From a virus, in the IMG/VR virus record IMGVR_UViG_3300022187_000228, positions 1 through 24,400 of that record: a stretch of 24,400 nucleotides of DNA; one strand, given 5' to 3'. Every line of letters begins with the position of its first letter. Position 1 is the stretch's first letter. A program made the position numbers and the translations under genes. Shown piece after piece: positions 1 through 7,001 of this stretch. The notes under the pieces were generated by a model. That model made no database searches. It worked only from the letters and a program-made list of their open reading frames with translations, and was not told the origin of the DNA.

Positions 1-133
1 ATTTATATCGGCTAAGAACTATTCCGATTTTATTTTCAATGACTTAGGGGTGGCGCTAACTTGCCCTCATTTATCGCGTGTTTTAGCTGGGATGGGATTA
101 CCACCTTTGACATAAGGCAAATGATTATCTATA

Positions 134-379
134 TTATTGGTGTGGCGGCTCTAGTTTCATCCGCATTAAGACCCTACCAAGGGCCACCTTAGCGAGCTGT
201 TCTGTATATTGTCTAGCTATCTTAGGATTACTGCAGATTATCGCTATGGTGCCGTCCTGAAGGGTGCCGATCCACTTGTTACTTTTGACTTCCAGTAACT
301 TGTACGCAGAAGAGTCCGCTGTTTTGGTCTTTAACGAGCATTTTGGCTTTCTGTCTTTCGTCATAGCAGGCTTTTTCAA
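134..379 (-). CDS. Small hypothetical phage protein (81 aa)
   Basis: Last gene of the minus-strand cluster. It opens with TTG at 379, or ATG at 364 (76 aa); neither has a clear Shine-Dalgarno, so the start is uncertain. The N-terminal third is Lys/Thr-rich and low in complexity. The second half (WIGTLQDGTIAIICSN, then an amphipathic helix ending near LMRMKLEPPHQ) reads like a genuine small folded protein. Its first 101 bases overlap the 56-codon gene at 279-449 in another frame, which is unusual and could mean the true start lies further in. No family recognised and no function assigned. The codon pattern of the last half is the main reason for keeping it. Confidence 0.5.
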   Translation of the reverse strand: MKKPAMTKDRKPKCSLKTKTADSSAYKLLEVKSNKWIGTLQDGTIAIICSNPKIARQYTEQLAKVALGRVLMRMKLEPPHQ

Positions 380-449
380 CTTGATATGTGCCTAGTTGGT
401 AATATTCTAGTTTACCGTTCATGAGATGTATCCAGAGAAGTACCCACAT
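279..449 (-). CDS. Small secreted or membrane-anchored phage protein (56 aa)
   Basis: Short gene read directly from the reverse strand. Its ATG (449-447) overlaps the TGA of the 155-aa gene as TGATG, an arrangement typical of translational coupling. It begins MWVLLWIHL, a short hydrophobic stretch that could be a signal or anchor. A charged stretch (YQVEKACYDERQKAK) follows, then LFCVQV, with two cysteines at residues 28 and 48 that could pair if exported. It ends TAA at 281-279. Small proteins with this layout are, from memory, common in marine phages, but I know no function. It overlaps the 81-aa gene by 101 bases out of frame. Position in a cluster of small membrane proteins allows a role in lysis or superinfection exclusion; that is a guess. 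Confidence 0.6.
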   Translation of the reverse strand: MWVLLWIHLMNGKLEYYQLGTYQVEKACYDERQKAKMLVKDQNSGLFCVQVTGSQK

Positions 450-916
450 CACCATCTACCTAAGTATTTGCCAAGGTAATATACGGAAAGTCCTAGAAAT
501 ATTACAGCCATGAGAATGCCAAGAGCAGTTGCAATGGCTTCATTGCGTTCTTCTCTGGCTTTTTCTGCAGCTTTTTTGGCTGCTTGGCGCTCTTTGCGGG
601 CTTCTGCTTGCCATTGTTGCCACCTATCCCAGGTGCCAGAGGGAGCATACAATCGGCAGTAGCTTTCTAGCTCCTTACGTTGCTGCCTTAGCTTCTCTAA
701 TGCTTGAAACTCTTCCCAGTCTCCCTGTTCACCGCCAGCTATTGCGGTGAATGGACTTGATTTCTTTTTATTGATTGCTTCTTTTATATCTTCTTCGGCA
801 CCAAGGAACTTACCTACAGCACCAATAAGACCTGCTGTCTCCCTACCGTTAGAGAGTGCCGTCTTGATTACAGAATATGCAGCGTTTGCAGCAGCAATAG
901 ATTCTAAGATAGCCAT
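449..916 (-). CDS. Coiled-coil protein with C-terminal membrane segment (155 aa)
   Basis: Starts at ATG 916, directly after the TAG of the upstream gene, with a GAGAG-type ribosome site inside that gene's end. Residues 1-60 are Ala-rich and helical. Residues 67-92 hold an EEFxALEKLRxQxxEL pattern, residues 95-102 a Trp/Gln motif (TWDRWQQW), and residues 104-126 are a highly charged Ala/Lys/Glu coiled coil. Residues about 128-148 (IATALGILMAVIFLGLSVYY) are a clear transmembrane segment. The protein is therefore probably a tail-anchored membrane protein with its bulk in the cytoplasm. The family recurs next to terminase in marine phages as I remember it, without a function. A lysis-related or host-membrane role is possible but not shown. 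Confidence 0.8.
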   Translation of the reverse strand: MAILESIAAANAAYSVIKTALSNGRETAGLIGAVGKFLGAEEDIKEAINKKKSSPFTAIAGGEQGDWEEFQALEKLRQQRKELESYCRLYAPSGTWDRWQQWQAEARKERQAAKKAAEKAREERNEAIATALGILMAVIFLGLSVYYLGKYLGRW

Positions 917-1156
917 CTATCTCTCTATGAGTCTATCCAGCTTTCCTTCTAAACGATCTAGTCGATCTATTACGCGATCCATATCAGATTGCTGGCGGTT
1001 TACGGATACATACTCTTTGGCTATTTCCTCACGAGTACGATTCAAGAGAACGGTTATGCGTTTTAATTCTTCGTGCTGAGACTTACACCACCACCCACCA
1101 ATTGTGATGATAAGTCCCATAGCAATATCGACATACATATCCATGTGAAATTCCAT
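917..1156 (-). CDS. Small membrane protein with coiled coil (79 aa)
   Basis: First gene of the minus-strand cluster. ATG at 1156-1154 is chosen because AGAGG lies seven bases upstream; a TTG at 1177 would add seven residues but lacks a comparable site. An N-terminal hydrophobic segment (about residues 8-23, DIAMGLIITIGGWW) is followed by a long charged heptad-like helix ending DRVIDRLDRLEGKLDRLIER. One N-terminal membrane span plus a coiled coil is the shape of small holin-like or i-spanin-like proteins, but no endolysin is seen in this window, so the lysis reading is open. Stop TAG abuts the next ATG, so the two are probably co-translated. Confidence 0.75.
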   Translation of the reverse strand: MEFHMDMYVDIAMGLIITIGGWWCKSQHEELKRITVLLNRTREEIAKEYVSVNRQQSDMDRVIDRLDRLEGKLDRLIER

Positions 1157-1196
1157 GTGAAATCCTCTCAACGCCAAAATACCACAGGTAGGTAAT

Positions 1197-1214
1197 TTAG
1201 TTCAATAGAACTTT
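1197..1214. repeat. 18-bp repeat TTAGTTCAATAGAACTTT, copy 1
   Basis: One of three identical 18-base copies in intergenic DNA (others at 9026 and 22539). The core AGTTC-AATA-GAACT is an inverted repeat. This copy lies between the divergent units, 41 bases upstream of the minus-strand operon's first ATG. Candidate phage promoter, operator or RNA processing site. Confidence 0.85.
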
Positions 1215-1237
1215 CTTTCACTGGCACGTTCTTATAT

Positions 1238-1257
1238 CGGTAGACGTTACGGTAGAC
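1238..1257. repeat. Direct repeat of CGGTAGAC (two copies)
   Basis: CGGTAGAC occurs at 1238-1245 and 1250-1257, 12 bases start to start, roughly one helical turn. The same GGTAG half-site recurs in the palindrome just downstream, so a protein binding in an array is plausible. Confidence 0.6.
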
Positions 1258-1266
1258 GGTATATAT

Positions 1267-1287
1267 ATATCGGTAGTCTACCGATAT
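1267..1287. promoter_or_regulatory. Operator-like palindrome (10-1-10)
   Basis: ATATCGGTAG and CTACCGATAT form a perfect inverted repeat around a single T. It shares its GGTAG half-sites with the two direct repeats upstream. A dimeric regulator of the head operon or of the divergent genes could bind here. No regulator is encoded in the window. Confidence 0.6.
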
Positions 1288-1346
1288 GTATTATATTATA
1301 TATATATATTATATACGCGCGCGTAATATGGTTATATTATAGGCTT

Positions 1347-1376
1347 AGAGATGGAACTCCTCCCTGGTCCATCTCT
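1347..1376 (+). promoter_or_regulatory. Leader hairpin 1 upstream of terminase
   Basis: AGAGATGG (1347-1354) and CCATCTCT (1369-1376) are perfect 8-base complements around a 14-base loop. No T-run follows, so it is not a terminator. It lies in the probable 5' leader of terL. Confidence 0.55.
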
Positions 1377-1377
1377 T

Positions 1378-1414
1378 GGCGGGCAGGCATATCCCCACCC
1401 TTTGCTTGCTCGCC
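1378..1414 (+). promoter_or_regulatory. Leader hairpin 2 just upstream of the terminase ribosome site
   Basis: GGCGGGCAGGCA (1378-1389) pairs over all 12 positions with TGCTTGCTCGCC (1403-1414), using two G-U wobbles that only work in RNA, with a 13-base loop. The terL ribosome site GAGGAG begins seven bases after the stem. The wobble pairs argue for an RNA rather than a DNA element; an mRNA stabiliser or translation control is possible. Confidence 0.6.
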
Positions 1415-1431
1415 TCATCAGAGGAGTAAAC

Positions 1432-2925
1432 ATGCAGAAGCTTTCTGCGATTAAGGATAAGATATCTCAACTGCCCCTTGAACAACAGGCAGAGTTGCTA
1501 GACTTGCTCCAGCAGCTAGAGGACGCTGAGAACAAAAAGAACGCCAAGGATGACTTCATAAGCTTTGTGAACCTCATGTGGCCTAGTTTTATTTCTGGTA
1601 GGCACCACAAAGATATGGCTGATGCCTTCGAACGTGTGGCACGAGGTGAACTCAAGCGTTTAATTATCAACATGCCACCCCGACACACCAAGTCTGAGTT
1701 CGCTTCCTATATGCTGCCAGCTTGGTTTCTGGGCAAGTACCCTGAGAAGAAAGTTATTCAGACGGCACACACTGCAGAACTAGCAGTTGGCTTTGGTCGT
1801 AAGGTTAGAAACCTGATTCAGTCTGAGGACTTCGCCAAAGTATTCCCTGGGATTACCCTGTCTTCTGACTCAAAAGCTGCGGGGCGTTGGAATACAAACA
1901 AACGTGGTGATTACTTTGCTATTGGTGTTGGCGGTGCGGTGACTGGTAAGGGTGCCGATCTGCTAATTATCGATGACCCGCACTCAGAACAAGATGCGCA
2001 GCAAGGCCAGTTCAACCCTGAAGTGTATGATCGTGTCTATGAGTGGTATACGTCTGGACCTCGCCAGCGTTTGCAGCCTGGTGGTGCGATCATTGTTGTT
2101 ATGACCCGTTGGTCTAAGCGTGATCTAACAGGACAAATCCTAAACTCAATGACAGATAGGGCAGGTGTTGATGACTGGGAGGTGATTGAGTTCCCTGCAA
2201 TCCTACCCTCTGGCAATCCCCTTTGGCCTGAATTCTGGTCTCAGAAAGAACTTGATGCCCTAAAAGCAGAACTTCCTGTATCCAAATGGTCAGCCCAGTA
2301 CCAGCAGAATCCAACATCTGAAGAAGGGGCGCTGATCAAACGTGAGTGGTGGCAAAAATGGGAAGGCAGCAGACCGCCAGAATGCGAAGCTATTATACAA
2401 TCTTGGGATACAGCGTTTCTAAAAACTCAAAGAAGTGACTACAGTGCCTGTACAACATGGGGTGTCTTCTATCACGAGGGAGCGCCTAACATAATTCTTT
2501 TGGATGCATACAAAGAAAAACTAGAGTTCCCAGAACTAAAGCGAGCAGCATACGATAAATACATGGAGTTTGAGCCAGACCAGATGATCGTGGAGAAAAA
2601 AGCTTCTGGTGCGCCTTTGATATTTGAGCTTCGATCTATGGGTATTCCTGTAACAGAGTTTACTCCATCAAGGGGTCAGGATAAGATTGCAAGGGTAAAT
2701 GCAATAACAGACCTGTTCGCAAGCGGATCAATATGGTATCCTCCCACCAGATGGGCTGAAGAAGTGATTGAGGAATGTGCATCATTCCCGTCAGGGGATC
2801 ATGATGACTTAGTGGACTCTACCACCCAAGCTCTGCTAAGGTTTAGACAAGGCGGTTGGGTGAGGGCCGAAATGGATGACTGGGATGACGAGCCAAAATA
2901 CCGTAGACCAGTTGAGTATTACTAG
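1432..2925 (+). CDS. terL: Terminase large subunit (packaging ATPase and nuclease)
   Basis: Motor that translocates DNA into the prohead and cuts it. The start ATG 1432 is chosen over 1351 because GAGGAG sits five bases upstream and the extra 27 codons would read through the leader hairpins. It gives 497 aa, normal for TerL. In this numbering the ATPase domain shows a Walker A-like PPRHTKSE (82-89, Thr where many phages have Gly), Walker B LLIIDDP (177-183) and the coupling motif VMTRW (223-227). The C-terminal RNase H-like nuclease shows SWDTAF (Asp326), the VEKKASG region (Glu388) and GDHDDLVDS (Asp458/459/462), the expected acidic metal ligands. A separate small terminase is not seen; it may lie outside the window. 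Confidence 0.95.
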   Translation: MQKLSAIKDKISQLPLEQQAELLDLLQQLEDAENKKNAKDDFISFVNLMWPSFISGRHHKDMADAFERVARGELKRLIINMPPRHTKSEFASYMLPAWFLGKYPEKKVIQTAHTAELAVGFGRKVRNLIQSEDFAKVFPGITLSSDSKAAGRWNTNKRGDYFAIGVGGAVTGKGADLLIIDDPHSEQDAQQGQFNPEVYDRVYEWYTSGPRQRLQPGGAIIVVMTRWSKRDLTGQILNSMTDRAGVDDWEVIEFPAILPSGNPLWPEFWSQKELDALKAELPVSKWSAQYQQNPTSEEGALIKREWWQKWEGSRPPECEAIIQSWDTAFLKTQRSDYSACTTWGVFYHEGAPNIILLDAYKEKLEFPELKRAAYDKYMEFEPDQMIVEKKASGAPLIFELRSMGIPVTEFTPSRGQDKIARVNAITDLFASGSIWYPPTRWAEEVIEECASFPSGDHDDLVDSTTQALLRFRQGGWVRAEMDDWDDEPKYRRPVEYY

Positions 2926-2961
2926 AAGCAGCACCGCTGCGCATGTGAAACGGAGATAGGC

Positions 2962-5406
2962 ATGGCTATCGAAAAGCAGATGGAACCTTCTGATCTTGAG
3001 ATCGAAGAAACAGACGCGACAAACATTGAAGTTGAAATAGTAAACCCAGATGCGGTTTCTATTGAGACTGAAGACGGCGGAGTGATCATTGATTTCGAAG
3101 GGGGCATTGCTGAAGATATCATGGGTCCAGACCACGATGCCAATTTAGCAGAGTTTATTGACGAAGCTACACTCCAATCGATGGCATCTGAGCTTGTGGG
3201 GGATTTTAACTCAGACCGCGAATCACGGCAAGATTGGGCAAGAGCATACGTCAAAGGTCTTGACCTGTTGGGCATGAAGATTGAAGAACGTAGTCAACCT
3301 TGGGCAGGTGCGTCAGGAGTATTTCACCCAGTTCTAACTGAAGCAGTTGTTAGATTCCAAGCTCAAGCTATGGGTGAAATATTCCCAGCGTCTGGTCCAG
3401 TTAAGACAAAGATTATGGGCAAGCTGACACCAGAGAAAGCTGATCAGGCTGACCGAATCCAAACTGAAATGAACTACCTACTCACGGAAGAAATGACAGA
3501 ATACCGTGATGAAACTGAACAGATGTTGTTCAAACTTCCTCTTGCGGGTTCTGCTTTCAAGAAGGTTTACTATGATCCACTAGAGGATCGTCCAGTTGCC
3601 ATGTTTGTTCCAGCAGAAGACTTTGTTGTTTCATATGGTGCGTCAGACCTAGCGTCTTGCCCGCGCTACACGCACATCATGAAGAAAACATCTAATGAGA
3701 TTCTAGAGCTGCAGGTTGCGGGGTTCTATCGTGATGTAGACCTGCCTGACCCAGAGCCAGACTTTACAGATATCCAAGAAAAATATGATGAGCTTGATGG
3801 GGAGAGCGCAATCATAGAAGATGATGACCGTCACACAATTCTAGAAATGCATGTTACCATGAACATGCCAGAAGAGTTTGATGATCCAGATAATATTGCT
3901 CGTCCATACGTTATAACAATCGATAAAACATCTCGTGAGATTTTAGCAATCAGACGCAACTGGTATGAAGATGACGCAAAGAAAAAGAAACGACTCCACT
4001 TCGTTCATTACAAATATCTCCCAGGTCTTGGATTCTATGGAACGGGACTTATCCACCTTATTGGCGGGCTTGCAAAATCGGCTACCTCGATTCTCCGTCA
4101 GCTCATTGACGCTGGTACGCTATCGAATTTACCTGCTGGTCTTAAAGCTCGCGGTCTTCGCATTAAAGGTGATGACAGTCCGCTTATGCCTGGTGAGTTC
4201 AGGGACGTGGATGTTCCAGGCGGTGCAATACGGGATTCGATTACGTTCATCCCTTACAAAGAGCCATCGTCGGTACTCTACTCTTTACTTGGAAACATTG
4301 TCGAAGAGGGACGCAGAATTGGATCAGTAGCGGATATCCAAGTAGGCGATATGAATTCTCAGGCACCAGTGGGTACAACACTGGCGCTAATGGAACGATC
4401 CATGAAAGTTATGTCTGGCGTACAGGCGCGTATGCATGCGTCCATGAAGAACGAGTTGCGTCTATTAGCTCGTATTATTCGTGACTACATGCCAGAAGAA
4501 TACGCCTATGAGATGGACGGTGACTTCAACCGCAGGCAGGACTTTGACTCTCGTGTTGATGTAATACCTGTATCTGATCCTAATGCTGCAACTATGTCTC
4601 AAAGAATTATGCAGTATCAGGCTGCGCTGCAGCTTTCTCAGCAAGCTCCTCAGTTATACGATATGGGTAAACTGCATCGCCAAATGTTAGAAGTTCTTGG
4701 CATTCAGGATGCTGATGACATCATCAAGCTACCAGATGATATCAAGCCAGCAGACCCAGTAACAGAGAACATGATGATCCTGAAACAAGAGCCAGTAAAG
4801 CCGTTCAAGTATCAGGACCACGAAGCCCATATTGCTGTTCACATGGCAGCGGCACAAGACCCGAAGATCATGCAAATTGTTGGTCAGTCTCCGTTTGCTG
4901 CGCAAATTCAACAGGCAATGGCAGCACATATCACAGAACACGTTGCGTTCCAGTATCGCCGCGAGATCGAAAAGATGCTTGGTGTTGAGATGCCAAATGA
5001 AGACGAGCCTCTGCCACAGGATATTGAAGTGCAGGTATCAAGGCTTGCAAAAGAAGCAGCAGAAAAGTTACTTCAGAAAGATCAGGCAGAAGCGCAGCAG
5101 CAGCAAATTCAGAAGCAGCAGCAAGACCCAGTGGTCCAAATGCAGCAACAAGAGTTGCAGCTTAAAGCAAAAGAGCTTGAGCATAAGATTCAGATGGACA
5201 CTCAGAAGTTGCAGCTTGATGCAATGGCAAAAAGTTCAAATGCACAAATTCAAGTAGAGCGCATTGCGGCAGAGAATCAACGTGAGGGTGCGCGTCTGGG
5301 GGTCAAGCTTGCCACAGACTTGGATAAGTCACAGCGAGAAGATCAAAAAGAGGGTGCAAAATTGGGGATAGAAATAGCAAAGGAGCTAACGAAGGGAGAT
5401 GAATGA
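2962..5406 (+). CDS. Portal protein with Gln-rich coiled-coil C-terminus (814 aa)
   Basis: Forms the dodecameric ring at the capsid vertex through which TerL pumps DNA. Position straight after terL, size and the acidic N-terminus followed by a WAGASGVFHPVLTEAVVRFQAQA region match the large P22-like portals of marine phages. Residues about 700-814 are a long Gln/Ala/Glu/Lys helix, which would fit the barrel seen in P22-type portals. Near the end two related blocks, REGARLGVKLA and KEGAKLGIEIA, repeat about 22 residues apart. Start has GGAGATAGGC just upstream. No cysteine-protease or head-maturation domain is fused. The identification rests on context and recalled family likeness, without an alignment. 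Confidence 0.88.
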   Translation: MAIEKQMEPSDLEIEETDATNIEVEIVNPDAVSIETEDGGVIIDFEGGIAEDIMGPDHDANLAEFIDEATLQSMASELVGDFNSDRESRQDWARAYVKGLDLLGMKIEERSQPWAGASGVFHPVLTEAVVRFQAQAMGEIFPASGPVKTKIMGKLTPEKADQADRIQTEMNYLLTEEMTEYRDETEQMLFKLPLAGSAFKKVYYDPLEDRPVAMFVPAEDFVVSYGASDLASCPRYTHIMKKTSNEILELQVAGFYRDVDLPDPEPDFTDIQEKYDELDGESAIIEDDDRHTILEMHVTMNMPEEFDDPDNIARPYVITIDKTSREILAIRRNWYEDDAKKKKRLHFVHYKYLPGLGFYGTGLIHLIGGLAKSATSILRQLIDAGTLSNLPAGLKARGLRIKGDDSPLMPGEFRDVDVPGGAIRDSITFIPYKEPSSVLYSLLGNIVEEGRRIGSVADIQVGDMNSQAPVGTTLALMERSMKVMSGVQARMHASMKNELRLLARIIRDYMPEEYAYEMDGDFNRRQDFDSRVDVIPVSDPNAATMSQRIMQYQAALQLSQQAPQLYDMGKLHRQMLEVLGIQDADDIIKLPDDIKPADPVTENMMILKQEPVKPFKYQDHEAHIAVHMAAAQDPKIMQIVGQSPFAAQIQQAMAAHITEHVAFQYRREIEKMLGVEMPNEDEPLPQDIEVQVSRLAKEAAEKLLQKDQAEAQQQQIQKQQQDPVVQMQQQELQLKAKELEHKIQMDTQKLQLDAMAKSSNAQIQVERIAAENQREGARLGVKLATDLDKSQREDQKEGAKLGIEIAKELTKGDE

Positions 5407-5584
5407 CGTTTTCACGTTACTAAATCGTAAGATTGAAGAATACGAGGAAGATATAAAAGGCTTCCTCGCATCTGGTCAAGCTGAGGACATGGCAATGTAC
5501 AATCGTTTGGTGGGAAGAAACGAGGCTTTACAGTTCATAAAGCAAGACCTTAGCGATATCGAAAAGAGATATATTGAAACTTAG
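5399..5584 (+). CDS. Small coiled-coil protein after portal (61 aa)
   Basis: Overlaps the portal stop by eight bases, so it is probably translationally coupled to portal; AAGGAG lies 13 bases upstream and GGGAG abuts the ATG. The product is acidic and almost entirely helical (NRKIEEYEEDIKGFL ... IKQDLSDIEKRYIE) with a central short loop, like a helical hairpin. I do not recognise a function. Small helical proteins in this position recur in marine phages. A head-assembly or portal-associated role is inferred only from the neighbours. Confidence 0.75.
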   Translation: MNDVFTLLNRKIEEYEEDIKGFLASGQAEDMAMYNRLVGRNEALQFIKQDLSDIEKRYIET

Positions 5585-5615
5585 AACTTTTTTCGCTATC
5601 CTTCGAAACAGGGAG

Positions 5616-5640
5616 ACCTCGTGGCGTTGCCGCGCAAGGT
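5616..5640 (+). promoter_or_regulatory. Possible hairpin in the leader of the GroES-like gene
   Basis: ACCT (5616-5619) pairs with AGGT (5637-5640), and GTGGC (5621-5625) pairs with GCCGC (5629-5633) with one wobble around GTT. A small asymmetric bulge separates the stems. It lies within the 89-base gap between two genes. No T-run, so not a terminator. Weakly supported. Confidence 0.3.
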
Positions 5641-5673
5641 GACTGTGAACCTTAAATCACTGCAAGGACAGAA

Positions 5674-6042
5674 ATGTATACAGGTAACACAATTACAGAA
5701 GAGAAGGTAGCCTCTAAGCTACCAAAGCCACAAGGGTACAAAATCCTTATTGGCGTACCCGAAGTCAGCGACAAAACAGAAGGTGGGGTATTTATGCCTG
5801 ACGGACTTAGGTCCGCAGAAGAAACCGCATCTATTATTGGTTTTGTTATGAGTCTTGGCCCAGATTGCTATGCAGATAAGGACAAGTTTCCAAATGGACC
5901 CTTCTGCAAGGAAGGCGACTTTGTAATTTTCCGATCTTATTCAGGCACAAGGTTCAAGATTCATGGAAAAGAATTTAGACTTATTAACGATGACACCGTT
6001 GAGGCTGTTGTTGATGATCCAAGAGGATACGCACGGGTATGA
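5674..6042 (+). CDS. GroES/Cpn10-like co-chaperonin (122 aa)
   Basis: A phage-encoded lid for the host GroEL chaperonin, with the role T4 gp31 plays in folding the capsid protein. It follows the Cpn10 pattern through its length: PQGYKILIGVPE at the first strand, DKTEGGVFMPDG in the mobile-loop region, ASIIGFVMSLGPDCY, then GDFVIFRSYSGTRFKIHGKEFRLINDDTVEAVV matching the closing strands of GroES. At 122 aa it is longer than bacterial GroES (about 97 aa), with an insertion around YADKDKFPNGPFCKEGD. ATG 5674 has AAGGA seven bases upstream. Placed between portal and scaffold/capsid genes, it probably serves folding of the major capsid protein. It overlaps the next gene by ATGA. Confidence 0.87.
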   Translation: MYTGNTITEEKVASKLPKPQGYKILIGVPEVSDKTEGGVFMPDGLRSAEETASIIGFVMSLGPDCYADKDKFPNGPFCKEGDFVIFRSYSGTRFKIHGKEFRLINDDTVEAVVDDPRGYARV

Positions 6043-7001
6043 GTAATCTAGCAGAAGAACAAGAATTCGAGGATGAAACAGTCGCAGAGGCTCTTGCAAA
6101 GGCACAGCAAGATCAAGATGATGACGATTCAGACTTTGAGATTGAAGTTGTAGACGATACTCCTGAAGAGGATCGTGATAAGCCTCGACGTGCAGAAGGC
6201 GCAGAGCCTAATGTGCCTGATGACGATGAAGTAAAGTCATACAGTGAAGGCGTACAAAAGCGCATCAAGCAGCTAAAGTTTGAGTACCATGAGGAGCGCA
6301 GAGCTAAGGAAGAAGCCTCTCGCCTTCAGGAAGAAGCTCTTCGATATGCTCAACAGGTGAAGCAAGAAAATGAAAGACTTCTAAAGCAGCTACAGCAGGG
6401 TGAGTCTGTTCTTGTAGATCAAGCAAAGGGTCGAGTTTCAGCAGAACTTGATAAAGCTAAGGCTGCATATAAGGCTGCTTATGAAAGCGGAGACCCTGAA
6501 GCGCTTCTTGAAGCACAGGAAAAACTAACGATACTTCAAAACGAAAAGGTTCGTTACGATAGCTATAGACCTGCAGCGCGTCCTCAGCCTCAACAACAAC
6601 CTCAATATCAGCAGCAAACGCCTCTACCCCCACGTCCAAGTGATCGTGCTTTGGAGTGGGCAAAGAGAAACGACTGGTTTGAAAAAGATTCTGAGATGAC
6701 TGGTTATGCTTATGGGCTTCATCAAAAGCTCGTAACAAACGGTATTGCTCCAGATAGCGAACGGTACTACAATGAAATCGACGCAGCGGTTCGCCGTGTG
6801 TTTCCAGATAAGTTTGACGATGGGTCCATAGGGGTATCAGCACCCCAACGTCAGGCGGGTAACGTGGTTGCCCCTGCCGCTAGAAGTGGCAAAAAACCTC
6901 GCAAGATTAAGCTGACCTCAACGCAAGCCTCTCTCGCCAAGCGGCTTGGTCTGTCAAATGAACAATATGCGGCGCAATTAATGAAGGAAGCATCCAAATG
7001 A
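6039..7001 (+). CDS. Putative scaffolding protein (320 aa)
   Basis: Predicted internal scaffold that shapes the prohead and leaves before DNA packaging. It shows the usual composition. Residues 1-65 are very acidic (runs of Asp/Glu). Residues about 70-170 form a charged coiled coil (KRIKQLKFEYHEERRAKEEASRL onward). Residues about 180-200 are a Pro/Gln linker. The basic C-terminus (SGKKPRKIKLTSTQASLAKRLGLSNEQYAAQLMKEASK) resembles the capsid-binding end of scaffolds. The order portal, GroES, scaffold, capsid supports it. ATGA overlaps on both sides mark a tightly coupled head operon. No sequence family is named with certainty; a minor capsid protein is the alternative. Confidence 0.75.
   Translation: MSNLAEEQEFEDETVAEALAKAQQDQDDDDSDFEIEVVDDTPEEDRDKPRRAEGAEPNVPDDDEVKSYSEGVQKRIKQLKFEYHEERRAKEEASRLQEEALRYAQQVKQENERLLKQLQQGESVLVDQAKGRVSAELDKAKAAYKAAYESGDPEALLEAQEKLTILQNEKVRYDSYRPAARPQPQQQPQYQQQTPLPPRPSDRALEWAKRNDWFEKDSEMTGYAYGLHQKLVTNGIAPDSERYYNEIDAAVRRVFPDKFDDGSIGVSAPQRQAGNVVAPAARSGKKPRKIKLTSTQASLAKRLGLSNEQYAAQLMKEASK

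Larger units (their letters stand above)
1157..1431. promoter_or_regulatory. Divergent control region between minus-strand genes and terminase
   Basis: No supported gene lies here. It separates two divergent transcription units and is dense in signals: the 18-bp repeat at 1197-1214, two direct copies of CGGTAGAC at 1238-1245 and 1250-1257, a 10+1+10 palindrome at 1267-1287, long alternating TA runs, the 12-bp palindrome TACGCGCGCGTA at 1314-1325, and two inverted repeats at 1347-1414. TATATT/TATTAT elements near 1332-1340 could be -10 boxes for the rightward unit, but I see no convincing -35. Both promoters are presumably here; exact starts cannot be placed by eye. Confidence 0.7.

Noticed and set aside
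36-113. A 25-codon minus-strand frame (MSKVVIPSQLKHAINEGK...)
   Set aside because: Short, with no convincing ribosome site; the neighbouring frame also reads protein-like, so it cannot be called. I see nothing else firm in 1-133.
529-1079. Plus-strand frames at 529-750 and 747-1079
   Set aside because: They are antisense to the better-supported minus-strand genes, with no ribosome site and poor composition.
1199-1212. LexA/SOS box
   Set aside because: The orientation is GTTC-N4-GAAC, not the Gram-positive GAAC-N4-GTTC, nor the alphaproteobacterial direct repeat GTTC-N7-GTTC.
1351-1431. A 27-codon N-terminal extension of terminase from ATG 1351
   Set aside because: It lies over two leader hairpins and has no ribosome site, whereas ATG 1432 has GAGGAG five bases upstream and begins a typical TerL N-terminus.
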